Numbered from the stretch's first letter, positions 12,501-22,842 are shown. The stretch: DNA of 64,000 bases from Scilla litardierei (GCA_030789695.1 CM061133.1:99901128-99965127), one strand, 5' to 3'. The notes: a model not told the origin generated them from the letters alone. A program made the numbers and translations.

Positions 12501-15500
12501 CTAGTCAAAAGGACTCTAAAATCAAATACCAAATACCAGCACGATAATGATGTGTTTATATGTGTGCAGCTACAAAACACCTGAAACCAAGGTTCCAAAT
12601 CTCTGGTTTGGTATTAGTATTAGCCAGTGGTTGCAGGATCGGTATCGACTGCATTGGCGGACGTATCAGTCCAAACTAGGGTTTAAAAAGCAAAAGCTCT
12701 AAGCAATAGATCATGACCCCCTATGTAGTGCAGCGTAAGCTTCACAACAAAAAGCATAAGCTTTTCAATTTTTTATTTTTTTAAATTTTAAAAACTATAA
12801 TCTGCCTAATTTTCATGACATCTTCAGTTTTCTTAGTGGTGTTTAACGTCGACATACATCTAGAATTCTAGCTACAACATTGAACACAACCAAAATGTCA
12901 TCATATCATTAGTTATATAACTTACATTCTTATAAACTATGAATAATTTAAGTTCAATTGCAGTTCAACAGTTAGCAACAAACCAACAGTGAGCTGCAAA
13001 CCAAAAAATAGATTGGCTTCCCAACAATGAGCAGCTAACCAAAATTGCAATTTAACTGCAGTGAGAAGCAAAAGAGAAGAATGTGAGCAATTCAATTGTA
13101 AAAGAAAAGAAAGTGAGCAGCTCAATTTCAATTCAATTGCAGTTTAATTGCATGAAGTGAAAAGAAAAGAAAAGCAAGTAGTTTAAGAAGCAAAAGAGAA
13201 GAAACAAAAATCTTGAAATTGCAATTCACCTGGAGGCCACATATTTGTGAGCAGCAAACACAAAAACTTCAGTTCAATTGCAATGAGCGAAAAACACAAA
13301 TTGCATCCAAAAATTCAACAAAAAATCAGCCCGAAGTTTAGAAATTGCAATTCAGTCTCAGGGAAAAAAAAAGTTTAAAACAAAAAAAGAAGAAGAAAGA
13401 GCAACTCAAGTTCTTCAAAAAAATTGCAACAAAACAAAGGAAAAAATAAATATTTAAGTTTGCCTCACTGGCGTTGAAGTCGCAGATCCACCCTTGAAGA
13501 AGATGGATGCCGACGTCTCAAGCAGGCGACTGCGTTAGGGGTTCAGATGGAAGGAAGCATCAGAGGTTCAAACAGAAGGCGATAGCGATTCAGATGAAAG
13601 GCAGTGTCTATAGGAAAATTCTTGAACCATAGACTTCTTGGTTTCCTTTTTTTCTTTCCTTGCCTTAAGACGAAATTGACCATTAAATTTCTTCGGATCT
13701 GGGTTTTTTTTTACGTACGCTTCCTTGGAGGCATGATTCGCATTGCCAAGGGTATGCTTCCTACAGAAAATGCTTTCCAGAGAAGCTACGTAGAGTTTTG
13801 GGCAAAAAAGCTATGAAGCTGGCTTAAGTGAGCTTTTTCAACGCTGCCTTCCTAAAACATTGGTCCAGACATATCAGAAGAATCTAATTTTAGGTGTCCT
13901 TTCTTTATCACAGTCTAGGTTCTGGTTGCAAATACCACTTTAACAGAAATGGCTCAATACTACATGTCATGGTGAAATTTAAATAGTTTTTTAGTGGTCT
14001 CAATAAAGAAATGTCTTCTTTGTAGCATTGATACGATTCTGAACTAAAAAGACTAATATATATTGATACAACCAATTTTTCAAATATTGGTTTTGCTTGT
14101 TAAAGTATGTTCTTTCAGCCACTGTATAGAACAGGTTAGACTATTCAACTTTTATTATTTTGATCCCCAGAAATCCCATACTCTCCCCTTGTATTAGTGG
14201 TTATTCGTTAATATCAGCGTTATCGGCTAGTTTCATCTGGATCGTATCAACACGTTTGAAATCCGATACATTACCAGGGTTAAATCTCAGCACCGACCGA
14301 TTTATATCATATAATAATACTAAAAAGGAGAGAAAAAGTATGCTCTATTTTCCTTCCTAAATTCAGTAAAATTGAAAAGAAGACTTGGTGATCAGATAAC
14401 CGATCTGTCTTTTTTCATATACCCACCCTAATCCATACCCATGTCTAATTTCAAAACCTTTTTTAGAACTAAAATTTTCTTAGTAAATATCCATTCTTTC
14501 ATCTATTCAATGTCTTGTTGAGTTCTCTCTTATCTACTCACTACTATATCCCACATCTTTCTCTTCCACGGGCAAACTCCCCTAATCGCAATACTCATGT
14601 CAAATCACGGATCCCACCCTACATACAAATTCAAAATGTCAAATACAAGCCTGTTTTTTATCCTTAGTACTAGAATTGTCTGAGACATTCTATTTGACAA
14701 CTCTCACATAAGTTGGTTCTCTCTCTCTGAATTTAGGCAAAAGAACAGAGTGCGTGTATGCTATATTATTATGACAAGTTTCACCCTCCGAAATTAACGA
14801 AAATTAAAAAGTAAAATAGAACACTTAAGTCAAATACCCTATCTTTTTCCCTATCTCCACCAACACCCTCTCACATTCCTAATCCATATCTACGACCAGG
14901 TTTAATGAATAATTTTTCAGAACCAAATTTTTCTTAGAAAATATCCTCTATCTTGTGTATTTAATGTCTTTTTGAGTTTTCTTTCTTGTTTATTCACCAA
15001 TATATCCCTCACCTCTCTCTCCCACACACATCCCCCCAAAACGCAGTACGTATGTCAAGCCAATGAACCTGCCTCGTTGCATACAAATTTTGCTAAAGTT
15101 TCTGCACTGCACTTAACGTTAAAACACTGAAGTTATGATGAGGGTTGATGGTTATATATTTTATCGTAACATGCCCCATAGTTTGATCATCCTTTTTTTT
15201 GGGAAACCTTGGCTTTTTGCATAGCAGTACCTTTTTAATCCGCTATTTAAATGCACACTCAGTGAAATTTGATCCTAAGTTGCTCCGATAATGTGTTGAA
15301 ATAGAAAATAATAGGCCACCCCAAAAGGGGTAATGTGTTTTTTATATAGCCCAGGAAAAGAAATATGATTACAATTCTTATTTACCTGTTTATTTGATTC
15401 ATATTTGAAAGTATACTTCTTTATTTCTAACTAGAAATTACAAATCCTCTAATAAATTGGAAACTAAAACTCCTATTTCGAGACTAGAAATAATAATTCT

Positions 15501-17354
15501 TATTTCTGAACAGTCAACACTTAAGAAATCCTTTTGATGACTTATTGAAACCTGATTTATTTAACACTACTTACCTCAACATTGGTTTTGTTGTTGGAAA
15601 TTACAAATCCTCGTATAATTTGGAAACTAAAGCTCCTATCTCTAAACTAGAAATAATAATTCTTACTTCTGAACAGTCAACACTTAAATCCTATTGATGA
15701 CGTATTGAAACTTGATTTATTTAAAACTACTTACCTAGACATTGGTTTTGTTGTTGGATTTCTGAGCGGAGTATGCAGACACCCCATCGGTTACACTAAG
15801 ATGTTGCTAGTTGTATATTACGATATATTAAATAGTAATGGACAAGAATTGTATTTTTGAGTCTTTTCTCGTTTAGATATTTTGGATATTCTGATTCCAA
15901 TTGGGAAGGTGATTCTCTTTAACGATCACTCCATGAATATTGTATTTCTGTTGGAGATAATCTAGAAAAATGGAAAAATAAGAAACAAAATGTGGTTGCC
16001 AGATCAAGTGTCGAAGCAGAGTGCGGAACTATAGCACATACCACATGTGAGAAAAAGTTGGTACAGTCCTGTACAGATATGAGAATTTGCAAATTTGCTC
16101 CAAAAAAGAAGTATTATGATAATCAAACTGTTATAGGCATTGTCAACAATCCAGTATTTCAATAGCATGCCAAACATATTGAGAATAATTATCACTTTCT
16201 ACCAGTGATTATCAACAAGAAAAAAACGACTCCTTGTATTAATTATGGTAATCAGATAGGCGATATACTCACCAAAGCATTGCCATGCATAAGTTTTTCA
16301 CACTTTGGTGCAAGCCATGCATAATTAATATCTATGCTCCAAGTTAAAAGTGTGTTTAGAAATAGAAATCATAGTTTTCAATTTAGAAAAATGAATTATA
16401 ATTTTTAGTTTAGAAATAAAGAAGTATAGTTTCCGGATTGAGAATGGAACGTCAAATCATAATCATAATCATAATCATAGTATATTTTCTCAACTATAAA
16501 ACCAACACCAATACCCTTGTTTAGGGTATGGCTTGTTTTCGATATGGTATTTCAACACCAATAAAAACGAACACTATGATCCATTATAGTGTCAATGGGC
16601 TTAGCACCAAGCATTCATGTCTCCTAAAGTAAACCAGTAAGATACTTCCACTTACTCCCAATAAACCAAATAAGTAGTGTGCAAATTAACAAAAGAAGAA
16701 AAGCAAAGAAACCAGCATTCAGCCAAAGAACTCACTGAGCAGCAGGTGCCCACTCGCGGTATACAATTCCATCGTGTTCCCTATTAAATCCAAACTTCAA
16801 ATAACCTGTAAAAAGGAAGACATAGATGAAACATAATCTAATTAGTAGAAGCATGTTTACGTATTCAAGCATATTAAATCATTGTACTGGCATATTAAGA
16901 TAACACTACTCAACCTTGAGCAAATTCCTCAAGGCCTCCTTCATACTTGTCAATCAAAGCTTTCTGCTCCCTGTATCTTTTTGATCTGTATGTCAGATGG
17001 TCCTTAAATGGTTTTAAGGTTGCATCCACATTGAGGATACCAATATTTTCCGCATCTTCCTCAATTGATGTCATAACTGATTTATGTTGAGGATTAGTTG
17101 AGACTGCAAAATCACGCTGGGGCTTCTTACATAGAAAACATAAATGTTGAAAAAAGTCAGTAGAAAGGATAATGTACAACTAGTCTCATCGCAAAGAAAA
17201 TCAACTGATATTTCTCTTGGGAGGATCACTTTAATGCCACCTTCAAATTTATTGGTAAATTATGCAGGCTTGGAAAAGAAAATTGGCCTGCGAATCTATT
17301 AGGTTTGGCTATGGAAATCGTCTGTGATTTTGCCGATCCTTGATCATTTGACAC
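9406..17354 (-). CDS. Class I starch branching enzyme (SBE I), partial gene
   Basis: The gene encodes 1,4-alpha-glucan branching enzyme, which cuts alpha-1,4 chains and re-attaches them by alpha-1,6 bonds during amylopectin synthesis in plastids. Eight exons (17354-17241, 17125-16915, 16805-16736, 12181-11912, 11792-10886, 10452-10336, 10226-10164, 9513-9406) join with matching phases and GT-AG borders into 620 codons. They cover a transit-peptide-like segment (residues 1-38), CBM48 (about 110-220) and the GH13 barrel. Catalytic regions are intact: DVVHSH, GFRFDG (nucleophile Asp about 399), AEDVSG (acid Glu about 454) and ESHDQ (about 520-524). [20 protein letters not shown] identifies class I rather than class II. 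The start exon and roughly 170 C-terminal residues were not found; they may lie outside the window or be lost. No stop or frameshift is visible, so I treat it as a live gene of unproven completeness. Confidence 0.95.
10164..10226 (-). CDS. SBE1 exon 8
   Basis: The exon is 63 bp (21 codons), bordered by TTTATGTAG and GTAAAT. It encodes [20 protein letters not shown] plus Glu, an almost invariant stretch of the GH13 branching enzyme core. Confidence 0.96.
10336..10452 (-). CDS. SBE1 exon 7
   Basis: The exon is 117 bp, phase 0 on both sides, bordered by CCATCTACAG and GTTAGT. It encodes [20 protein letters not shown] and then [19 protein letters not shown], the segment directly after the HDQ motif in branching enzymes. 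Most class I enzymes have Ser in place of the first Ala and Thr-Ile-Ala in place of Ser-Phe-Ser; these are mild changes. Confidence 0.95.
10886..11792 (-). CDS. SBE1 exon 6, catalytic GH13 barrel
   Basis: This is the largest exon at 907 bp. It starts after TTTGTGCAG, completing the split arginine, and ends CATGATCAG before GTAGTT. It encodes most of the alpha-amylase-type barrel: [10 protein letters not shown], the class I signature, [21 protein letters not shown] (nucleophile aspartate), [10 protein letters not shown] (general acid glutamate), and ESHDQ at the end. All four conserved GH13 regions are unbroken. Confidence 0.97.
11912..12181 (-). CDS. SBE1 exon 5, CBM48 core
   Basis: The exon is 270 bp. 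It begins after TTTGTAG and ends AG before GTCAGATGG. It encodes the remainder of CBM48 ([41 protein letters not shown]) up to [14 protein letters not shown], where the arginine codon is split with the next exon. The exon is separated from exon 4 by a 4.55-kb intron filled with transposon debris. Confidence 0.95.
12588..14290. mobile_element. DNA element remnant in SBE1 intron, CAAGGTT end
   Basis: The left end reads CAAGGTTCCAAATC at 12588 and is followed by ATCGGTATCGACTGC-type words. The matching right-hand material (GTTATCGGCTAGTTTC, AATCCGATACATTACC) lies at 14190-14275. Between them is an inner block (about 12660-13862) with AGCTT/AAGCT-rich arms in opposite orientation and the end CCTAAAACATTGG, suggesting a second, nested element. 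No transposase is encoded. The family resembles those at 5603-7022, 20580-22842 and 32110-32900. Confidence 0.5.
15438..15757. repeat. 160-bp tandem duplication in SBE1 intron
   Basis: Two adjacent copies of about 158-160 bp start near 15438 and 15598. Both run from AATTACAAATCCTC through CTAGAAATAATAATTCTTA and GAACAGTCAACACTTAA to ACATTGGTTTTGTTGTTGGA. The right copy continues into copia coding sequence, so the duplication involves the edge of the copia relic. Confidence 0.85.
15715..16345 (+). pseudogene. Ty1/copia RNase H and pol 3' end relic
   Basis: The plus-strand translation matches the end of copia polyproteins: [20 protein letters not shown] (before RNase H), [20 protein letters not shown] near 15982-16040, [29 protein letters not shown], and [13 protein letters not shown] near 16249. 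Stops and small indels break it. In live elements RNase H degrades the RNA template after reverse transcription. It lies antisense to SBE1 inside its intron. A TGTTTAGAAATAG sequence at 16350 could be the start of the 3' LTR. Confidence 0.8.
16452..16480. repeat. AATCAT microsatellite
   Basis: There are about four perfect AATCAT (equivalently ATAATC) units in a row at the end of the copia relic within the SBE1 intron. Confidence 0.85.
16736..16805 (-). CDS. SBE1 exon 4, start of CBM48
   Basis: The exon is 70 bp, bordered by TTTTACAG and GTGAGT. With the split glycine it reads [19 protein letters not shown] then APAAQ, the first strands of the carbohydrate-binding module family 48 domain that sits before the GH13 barrel. 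The last two bases CA pair with the G of the next exon to complete glutamine. Confidence 0.93.
16915..17125 (-). CDS. SBE1 exon 3, N-terminal domain
   Basis: The exon is 211 bp, entering in phase 0 after CTATGTAAG and leaving one base of a glycine codon before GTTGAG. It encodes the acidic N-terminal region of the mature enzyme ([41 protein letters not shown]), which is well conserved in class I enzymes. The alternative acceptor three bases later would only remove one lysine. Confidence 0.9.
17241..17354 (-). CDS. SBE1 putative exon 2, transit peptide region
   Basis: The exon is 114 bp, phase 0 to phase 0. It follows a pyrimidine-rich tract ending TTCATCCACAG and ends AAG before GTGGCA. It encodes a Ser/Lys/Pro-rich, nearly acid-free segment (for example [17 protein letters not shown]), as expected for the end of a chloroplast or amyloplast transit peptide. 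Potato SBE I has a similar Lys-Pro, Ser-Phe-Pro-Ser pattern here. The assignment rests on splice sites, phase and composition rather than strong similarity. The upstream exon with the start codon was not identified. Confidence 0.65.
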
Positions 17355-18100
17355 CTGTGGATGAAGAAATAACAGAGACCAACTTAAGTGAAATAACACC
17401 CATAAGCCTAAAGAGAAAAAAGACCTGCATCATCCCATTGCTAAGTATGGAGATACACCTAATAGGTGTGCAGAAAAAGTATATACAAGAACTGTGGTGC
17501 AATAAAGGTATATACTAGAGTCAAATGATATTGGCAACAAGTTTCAAAATGCCAAATTTCCTCAAGTTTTGCATAAGTAGTTTATTTAGAATGAACAATA
17601 GAAATTGTCAACAATTCTGAAGCATCAAATTGCCGCATAATTTCTCCAACTTTTCCAATCTTTCTGGAAAACCTTGACTAGCATCGTTGAGCTACCATTA
17701 AATTGAATTAACCAATGTACATAGCTTATTGTGATACAAGACAAAACAATATCATGTGGAAATCCAAAAAAGTTAATTCTTCATATAGGTTTTAAGCATC
17801 TCTCTTCAGTGTATACTTTTGAGGGCTCTTATAGTTGTTGCAGAGACTAGCATTCCTAACAGAATCAACATATATATTTGTGCTGTCCAAGTGTGGACAT
17901 TAAATTTTGCGTATATGGCAATTAAAGTCGGTATATATGGCTCTTCCTGCCCATGTCACCTTCTGTGGATCTTCACCAAGAAAATAATACAAAATAGTGG
18001 CATTGGTTATGTGCAAACTAATTTGCCACAAACAAAGATGTCTGTATTTAGGAATTTTGCACCGAACTCCAATCTCAAGTCCACTACACAAAGCCCTCTC
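17355..18100. other. Upstream SBE1 region, first exon not found
   Basis: The minus strand here should contain intron 1 and possibly the first exon and promoter of SBE1. The acceptor before 17354 is strong. I see no convincing ATG-bearing transit-peptide exon. One candidate donor (ATGATGCAG before GTCTTTTTT near 17430) is too weak to call. The upstream space is occupied from about 18.1 kb by a Helitron-like array, so the promoter lies either in this 750-bp stretch or beyond 20 kb. Confidence 0.4.
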
Positions 18101-18864
18101 TTGTGCTTTATATATACAGGAAATAACCAATGCACACGTGCGCGTGGACTGAAAAAACCCGTTCTGAAAAGGGGGGAAGAAGAAAAAGTGTGGGTATGTG
18201 TGGGGGAGGGTCGAGAGGCAAAAGTACAAAAATTGGGGTTGTATGTGCAAAATTCCACACTTCCTCTCTTATCCCTCAAAATCTCATATCTTATCCAATT
18301 TCTCTTGTCCAATATCTCTTATCCAATTTCTCTTGTCCAATATCACTTATCCAATTTCTCTTGTCCAATATCACTTATCCAATTTCTCTTGTCCAATATC
18401 TCTTATCCAATTTCTCTTGATAACATCCCTCTTTTATAATATATATATATATATATAACAAATAACAAGTGCACACGTGCACATGGACTGAAAAAAAACG
18501 GTCGAAAAGGGGGGAAGAAGAAAAGGTGTGGGTGTGTGTGGGCAGAGGGTCGAGAGTCAAAAATGCAAAAATTGGGGTTGTATATGCAAAATTCCCCACT
18601 TCCTCTCTTATCCCTCAAAATCTCATATCTTATCAAATTTCTCTTGTCCAATATCTCTTATCCAATTTCTCTTGATAACATCCCTCTTTTATAATAAATA
18701 TCTCTTTTTCCAATTTCGCTTGTCCAATATCTCTTATCCAATTTCTCTTGATAACATCTCTCTTTTATAATATAGATATCTCTTATCCAATTTCTCGTGT
18801 CCAATATCTCTTATCCAATTTCTCTTGATAACATCCCTCTTTTATAATATAGACTAGTCATTAC

Positions 18865-18883
18865 CCGTGCCCATAGGGCACGG
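18865..18883 (-). other. Helitron 3' terminal hairpin
   Basis: This is a perfect 8-bp stem with a 3-base loop (CCGTGCCC-ATA-GGGCACGG on the plus strand). In Helitrons such a hairpin just before CTRR acts as the rolling-circle termination signal. Confidence 0.8.
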
Positions 18884-19545
18884 TTTATTTAATGGCTGAG
18901 TTTTTTCTCCCCACAAATTTCAAGTTCCCCCAAATTTCAAGTTTTCCCACAAAATTTCAAGTTTCCCCCAAGTTTCAGTTTTCACCAAAAATTTAAGTCA
19001 CCCCCCAAACTTGCCACGTAGGACAAAGCTTTGTCCTAGTAGAATAAGATTCAAAATCTTCAAAGGACTGGAAAAAAAATGGTCGGAAGGGGGGAGAATA
19101 AAAAGTGTGGGTGGGTGTGTGGGGAGGGTCCAGGGGCAAAAATGCAAAAACCGGGGTTGTATGTTTAAAATTCCCCACCTCCTCTCTATCCCTTAAAATC
19201 TCATCTCTTATATTGTCTCTTATCCAGTTTCCATATTTTATATAATAGATATCCAAATTCTCTTATCCAATTTCTCATGTCCAAATTCTCTTATCCAATT
19301 TCTCTTGATAACATCCCTCTTTTATATCACGTGGACTGGGAAAAAACGGTCGAAAAGGGGGGAAGAATAAAAAGTGCGGGTGTGTGTGTGGAGGGTCCAG
19401 GGGCACAAATGTAAAAACCGGGGTTGTATGTACAAAATTACACACCTCCTCTCTTATCCCTCAAATCTTCATCTTTTATCCAATTTATCTTTTCCAAATT
19501 CTCTTATTCAATTTCTCTTGATAACATTCCTATTTTATAGAATAG

Positions 19546-19602
19546 ATATGTATGTGTGTATGTATATGTATGTATGTATATGTATATATGTATATGTATA
19601 CT
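19546..19602. repeat. TATG/TA microsatellite
   Basis: This is a run of TATGTATG, GTGTATG and TATATGTATA units interrupting the Helitron-like repeats. Confidence 0.9.
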
Positions 19603-19679
19603 CTTGTCCAAATTCTCGTATCCAAATTCTCTTGTCCAATTTCTCTTATCCAATTTCTCTTGATACCATCCCTATTTTA

Positions 19680-19996
19680 TAGAATAGATATCTCCTATCC
19701 AATTTCTCTTGTCCAATATCTCTTATCCAATTTCTCTTGATAACATCTCTCATTTATAATATAGATATCTCCTATCCAATTTCTCTTGTCCGATATCTCT
19801 TATCCAATTTCTCTTGATAACATCCCTCTTTTATAATATAGATATCTCCTATCCAATTTCGCTTGTCCGATATCTCTTATCCAATTTCTCTTGATAACAC
19901 ACCTCTTTTATAATATAGATATCTCTTATCCAATTTCTCGTGTCCAATATCTCTTATCCAATTTCTCTTGATAACATCCCTCTTTTATAATATAGA
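19680..19996 (-). repeat. Tandem array of Helitron 5'-end unit, about 80 bp
   Basis: The minus-strand unit TCTATATTATAAAAGAG followed by GGATGTTATCAAGAGAAATT and GGATAAGAGATATTGGACAA occurs at least four times in tandem here (unit starts near 19996, 19917, 19838 and 19760), with further copies near 18776 and 18850. Each repeat carries its own apparent 5' terminus. Confidence 0.85.
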
Positions 19997-19999
19997 TAT

Positions 20000-20575
20000 A
20001 ACCTTGTGCTCATGCATAAGAGTCATGCACAAGAGCACTCTATACAAAACACACCCAATTACCTGAACCACACCAAAATTACCTTTTGCCTCTACAACCA
20101 AAAACCCATCCCACTTGAGAATTTCATGTTTTGACTTATCATGATTTATCACTGTCTGTAGGCGATTCAGCCTAAATCCAAAAATCCTTTTTTCCCCATA
20201 AAATTGTCAACCTTGAATAATTTTTCCATCTCACTTGATTGATGACTTGGAACCTATCAGTTAGGTCCCAGGGAAAATTTCAACACTTTAAGCCCACTGA
20301 TTTCATGCAAAAGCACCAAGAAGTTAGGATTTAGCCTGTCTCCCAAATTACTTCCAAACGATGCTTAGCCATTGCTTGTCTTTTTGTGGGCCTCTGATGG
20401 TTCATCATGAGAAACTTATGGTGAATTTTTCATGATTTAGTACAACTCCTAGAGTACTTATCAGTTTTTCTTTTAATTGTCAGGTTATCTTTTAGACCAT
20501 ATTTATTTCATTAGTCAAAATAATCAAAAAAAACTGATTCCCTTTCGTGGTGAGAACCTATTTGGGCCCTTTCCA
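20000..20575. other. Anonymous sequence, nothing recognised
   Basis: I see no gene, no clear repeat boundary and no tRNA-like structure between the Helitron end and the next DNA element. Confidence 0.5.
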
Positions 20576-20579
20576 ACCA

Positions 20580-22842
20580 TGTTAGAAGTCTAGGTTTCGG
20601 TCTTTCGGAAAATTATAGGTTTCGAGCAGTTTCGATTGTTTCGATGGTTTCGGAGTTTCGTTTCGTTTCGTTTGTATTGCCAGTTTCGATAGTTATGTAA
20701 AATTATTAACATTAATATTAGTTATGTAAAATTATTAACATCAACAATTAAGAACATTAACAAAAATATTAGTTAAATAAAATTATTAATACATAACGGC
20801 CGATACAGCCAATATATTAGTATCAGACCCAATTCGGTCAGATACCGATATAAATGATACTTTGTTAAAATAACCCAATATGTCAAGTTATCGGCTGATA
20901 TGATATATCGGCCGATATGGGCAGATACTATTCATTACTGATTATTTTAAAATTTTAAACATATTTAGATCAAATCTCTATCCAAACCTGTTCCTTTATA
21001 TTATTTCACAAAGGTCGCTCGCCCTCACCCCTCTGTCTCTCAACGAACCGACGAAAATCACTTTGTTTGCGTGGTGAAATTCAGATTTAGGGTTTGATTC
21101 TTTAGAAAATTGACAGAAATTGGAGATAATTCGAGAAAAAATGTAAAATTGTTTTATTTTTCTACTTAATTATATATTTTTTCCATATATTTTGCCGTGT
21201 GCAGACTGATCTTGTTACATAATGTGTGGATAAGTCACTTTTTCTGGAAATCTTTTAATTTATTTTCTATTCATGCAATATTTTAAATTTTAATATTTTG
21301 TTAATTTGCAGACTCTAGTATTCGTGTATTACACTCTTATGTTAGTGTTAGCGGTTACTTAATATATTTAGACTAACGTTGTATGATCAGATCATATTTT
21401 GGTAATATGAATAATCATATATATTTATAATATTATAATTGTATATTTATCCCGACTAATACGACCAATCCGATATTTGCTTGTATCCCCGATTTATCCC
21501 CGATATCCGATACTGATATCCGAAATGGCCAATCCGATACAATACTATATCCGATATTTAAAAACTTGCTAATAACAAAAAAATTAAAAAGTAATGAATC
21601 TACATTAACAATTATTAGTAAACATTATTATTAATTTTATTACCGCAAATTACTTAAGAATATTTCGTTAAAATTGATTAAAATTATTGCATATAAAATA
21701 TAATATGTTTAGTCAATGTGTTCAAGTTTTTAATGGCAAACTTGCAATGTGTCCAAACTTGTAATATTTCATGTACACATTACAAGTTGTTTATGGCAAA
21801 CTTGCAAACCTAGTAAATTAATGGTATGTGTATTCAGCAATTAGGTTTGTGTGAATGTGTACTGTGATCGGCAGCGAGTGCTGCCGAGCAACAAGCGCAT
21901 GTGCCTCGAGTGCGGATGTCGGTCACATTACACATTCTACTACACATTATATTATTTACAAATTTGTTATACAGTTTAACAAACTGAATGGTGAACTTAT
22001 AAATGCATGTAATAAGTTGATCAAAATATATTTGTGGCGGGTAACATTTGCTGCTGAGCACTGAGGACACGGGCTTTGTGTGCGACTGACTGTCAGTCAC
22101 GACACATTTTGCCACACATATTACATTATTTACAAGTTTGGCATTCACTTTGTTAAACTATTAACAAGGGATTGGCAAACTTGTAAATAAATGTAAATAG
22201 TTAAGCAAAATGTGTAGCGTGCGCAGTGGCATCTCGATTAAATCGAGACCCTCAAGAAGCTCCCGACTCCCGTTGATTTCTTCGTCATTTTTTCCCTAAA
22301 GCCATTACCTTAATTGTGATGTGCTTCTAATCGCCGACGTCGCCTGACTCACACTAGTTGAACACAACGCTTTCGACGTCGCTTGTATATTATGACACAG
22401 ATCTCAATTGTCAATGAAAATCTCTGCCTTTCCATGTCGATGTGATGCTTTCATAGATGAAACAGAGATTTCGACAGAGCTACAGCCCACAGCTTCGCAA
22501 AGATAAGTTTTTTCTTTTCTAAATTTCCACGAATTAATTTTATATTATTTTTGTGTGAACTTTGAATTTTTTCTTCACTATTTATGGAAAACACGTGATC
22601 ACTATTTTTTGCACGAGAATTGCTGTTTTTGTGTTGAAGCGATGGAATCACATGATATTTTTGGTTTTTTTGTTTTTTTAATCTTCAATTATATTTATTA
22701 ACATCGTCTTTCTGCTCACTTTCGACCAGAATTCCACTGTTCGAGTCGAAACTACGATATATTCTTGGTTTTGTACCGTTACGGTCCGAAACCGAGAAGA
22801 AACGAACGATATTCTCATGTATCGCCGACACCTCATACCTTG
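20580..22842. mobile_element. Large non-autonomous DNA element, same family as 5603-7022
   Basis: The left part reads GTCTAGGTTTCGGTCTTTCGG (20588 on) and the right end, on the minus strand, CAAGGTATGAGGTGTCGGCG (terminus 22842) followed by TCGGTTTCGGACCG. Inside are TGGCAAACTTG / CTTGTAAAT repeats (21730-22180), as in the copy at 5603-7022. A second element with CCGATAC-rich ends (20800-20940 and 21440-21570) appears nested near the left side. No transposase was found. A GTTAGAA word at both extremes is inverted, not direct, so no target duplication is claimed. Confidence 0.55.

Larger units (their letters stand above)
12182..16735 (-). other. SBE1 intron 4, 4.55 kb, transposon-filled
   Basis: The intron is bordered by GTGAGT and TTTGTAG. 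It holds a DNA element of the family seen elsewhere in the window (12588-14290), about 1 kb of anonymous AT-rich sequence (14300-15290) with two diverged similar blocks (14400-14600 and 14840-15060, both with CTCACTACTATATCCC-like and CATGTCAA words), and a copia relic (15290-16560). The neighbouring introns are 109 and 119 bp, so nearly all the extra length comes from insertions. Confidence 0.85.
18122..19996 (-). mobile_element. Helitron-like cluster with repeated modules
   Basis: Two modules alternate. The first, about 170 bp, starts with GTGGACTGAAAAAA and has GGTCGAAAAGGGGGGAAGAA, GTGTGGGTGTGTGTGG and GGGGTTGTATGT; copies begin near 18146, 18484, 19062 and 19331. The second, about 80 bp, is built from TTATCCAATTTCTCTTG and TCCAATATCTC and, read on the minus strand, begins TCTATATTATAAAAGAG. 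A complete Helitron-like unit can be defined at 18854-19996; the part at 18122-18853 looks like fragments of the same family lacking their own 3' end. No Rep/helicase is encoded. Confidence 0.7.
18854..19996 (-). mobile_element. Non-autonomous Helitron candidate, 1.14 kb
   Basis: On the minus strand the element begins TCTATATTATAAAAGAG at 19996, preceded by A, and ends CTAG at 18857-18854, followed by T. An 8-bp perfect hairpin (CCGTGCCC / GGGCACGG, 3-nt loop, 18865-18883) lies seven bases before the CTAG. A 5' TC, a 3' hairpin plus CTRR, and insertion between A and T without target duplication are the defining Helitron features. It has no coding capacity and would depend on an autonomous Helitron. 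Confidence 0.8.

Noticed and set aside
17819..18458. A 206-codon plus-strand frame with repeated QFLLSNISYPISLV units
   Set aside because: It is a translation of the CCAATTTCTC minisatellite of the Helitron cluster and of upstream non-coding sequence.
18280..19985. Possible CRISPR-like array of direct repeats
   Set aside because: Repeat units vary in length, there are no unique spacers or cas genes, and the genome is clearly a plant nuclear one; a Helitron-linked minisatellite explains it.
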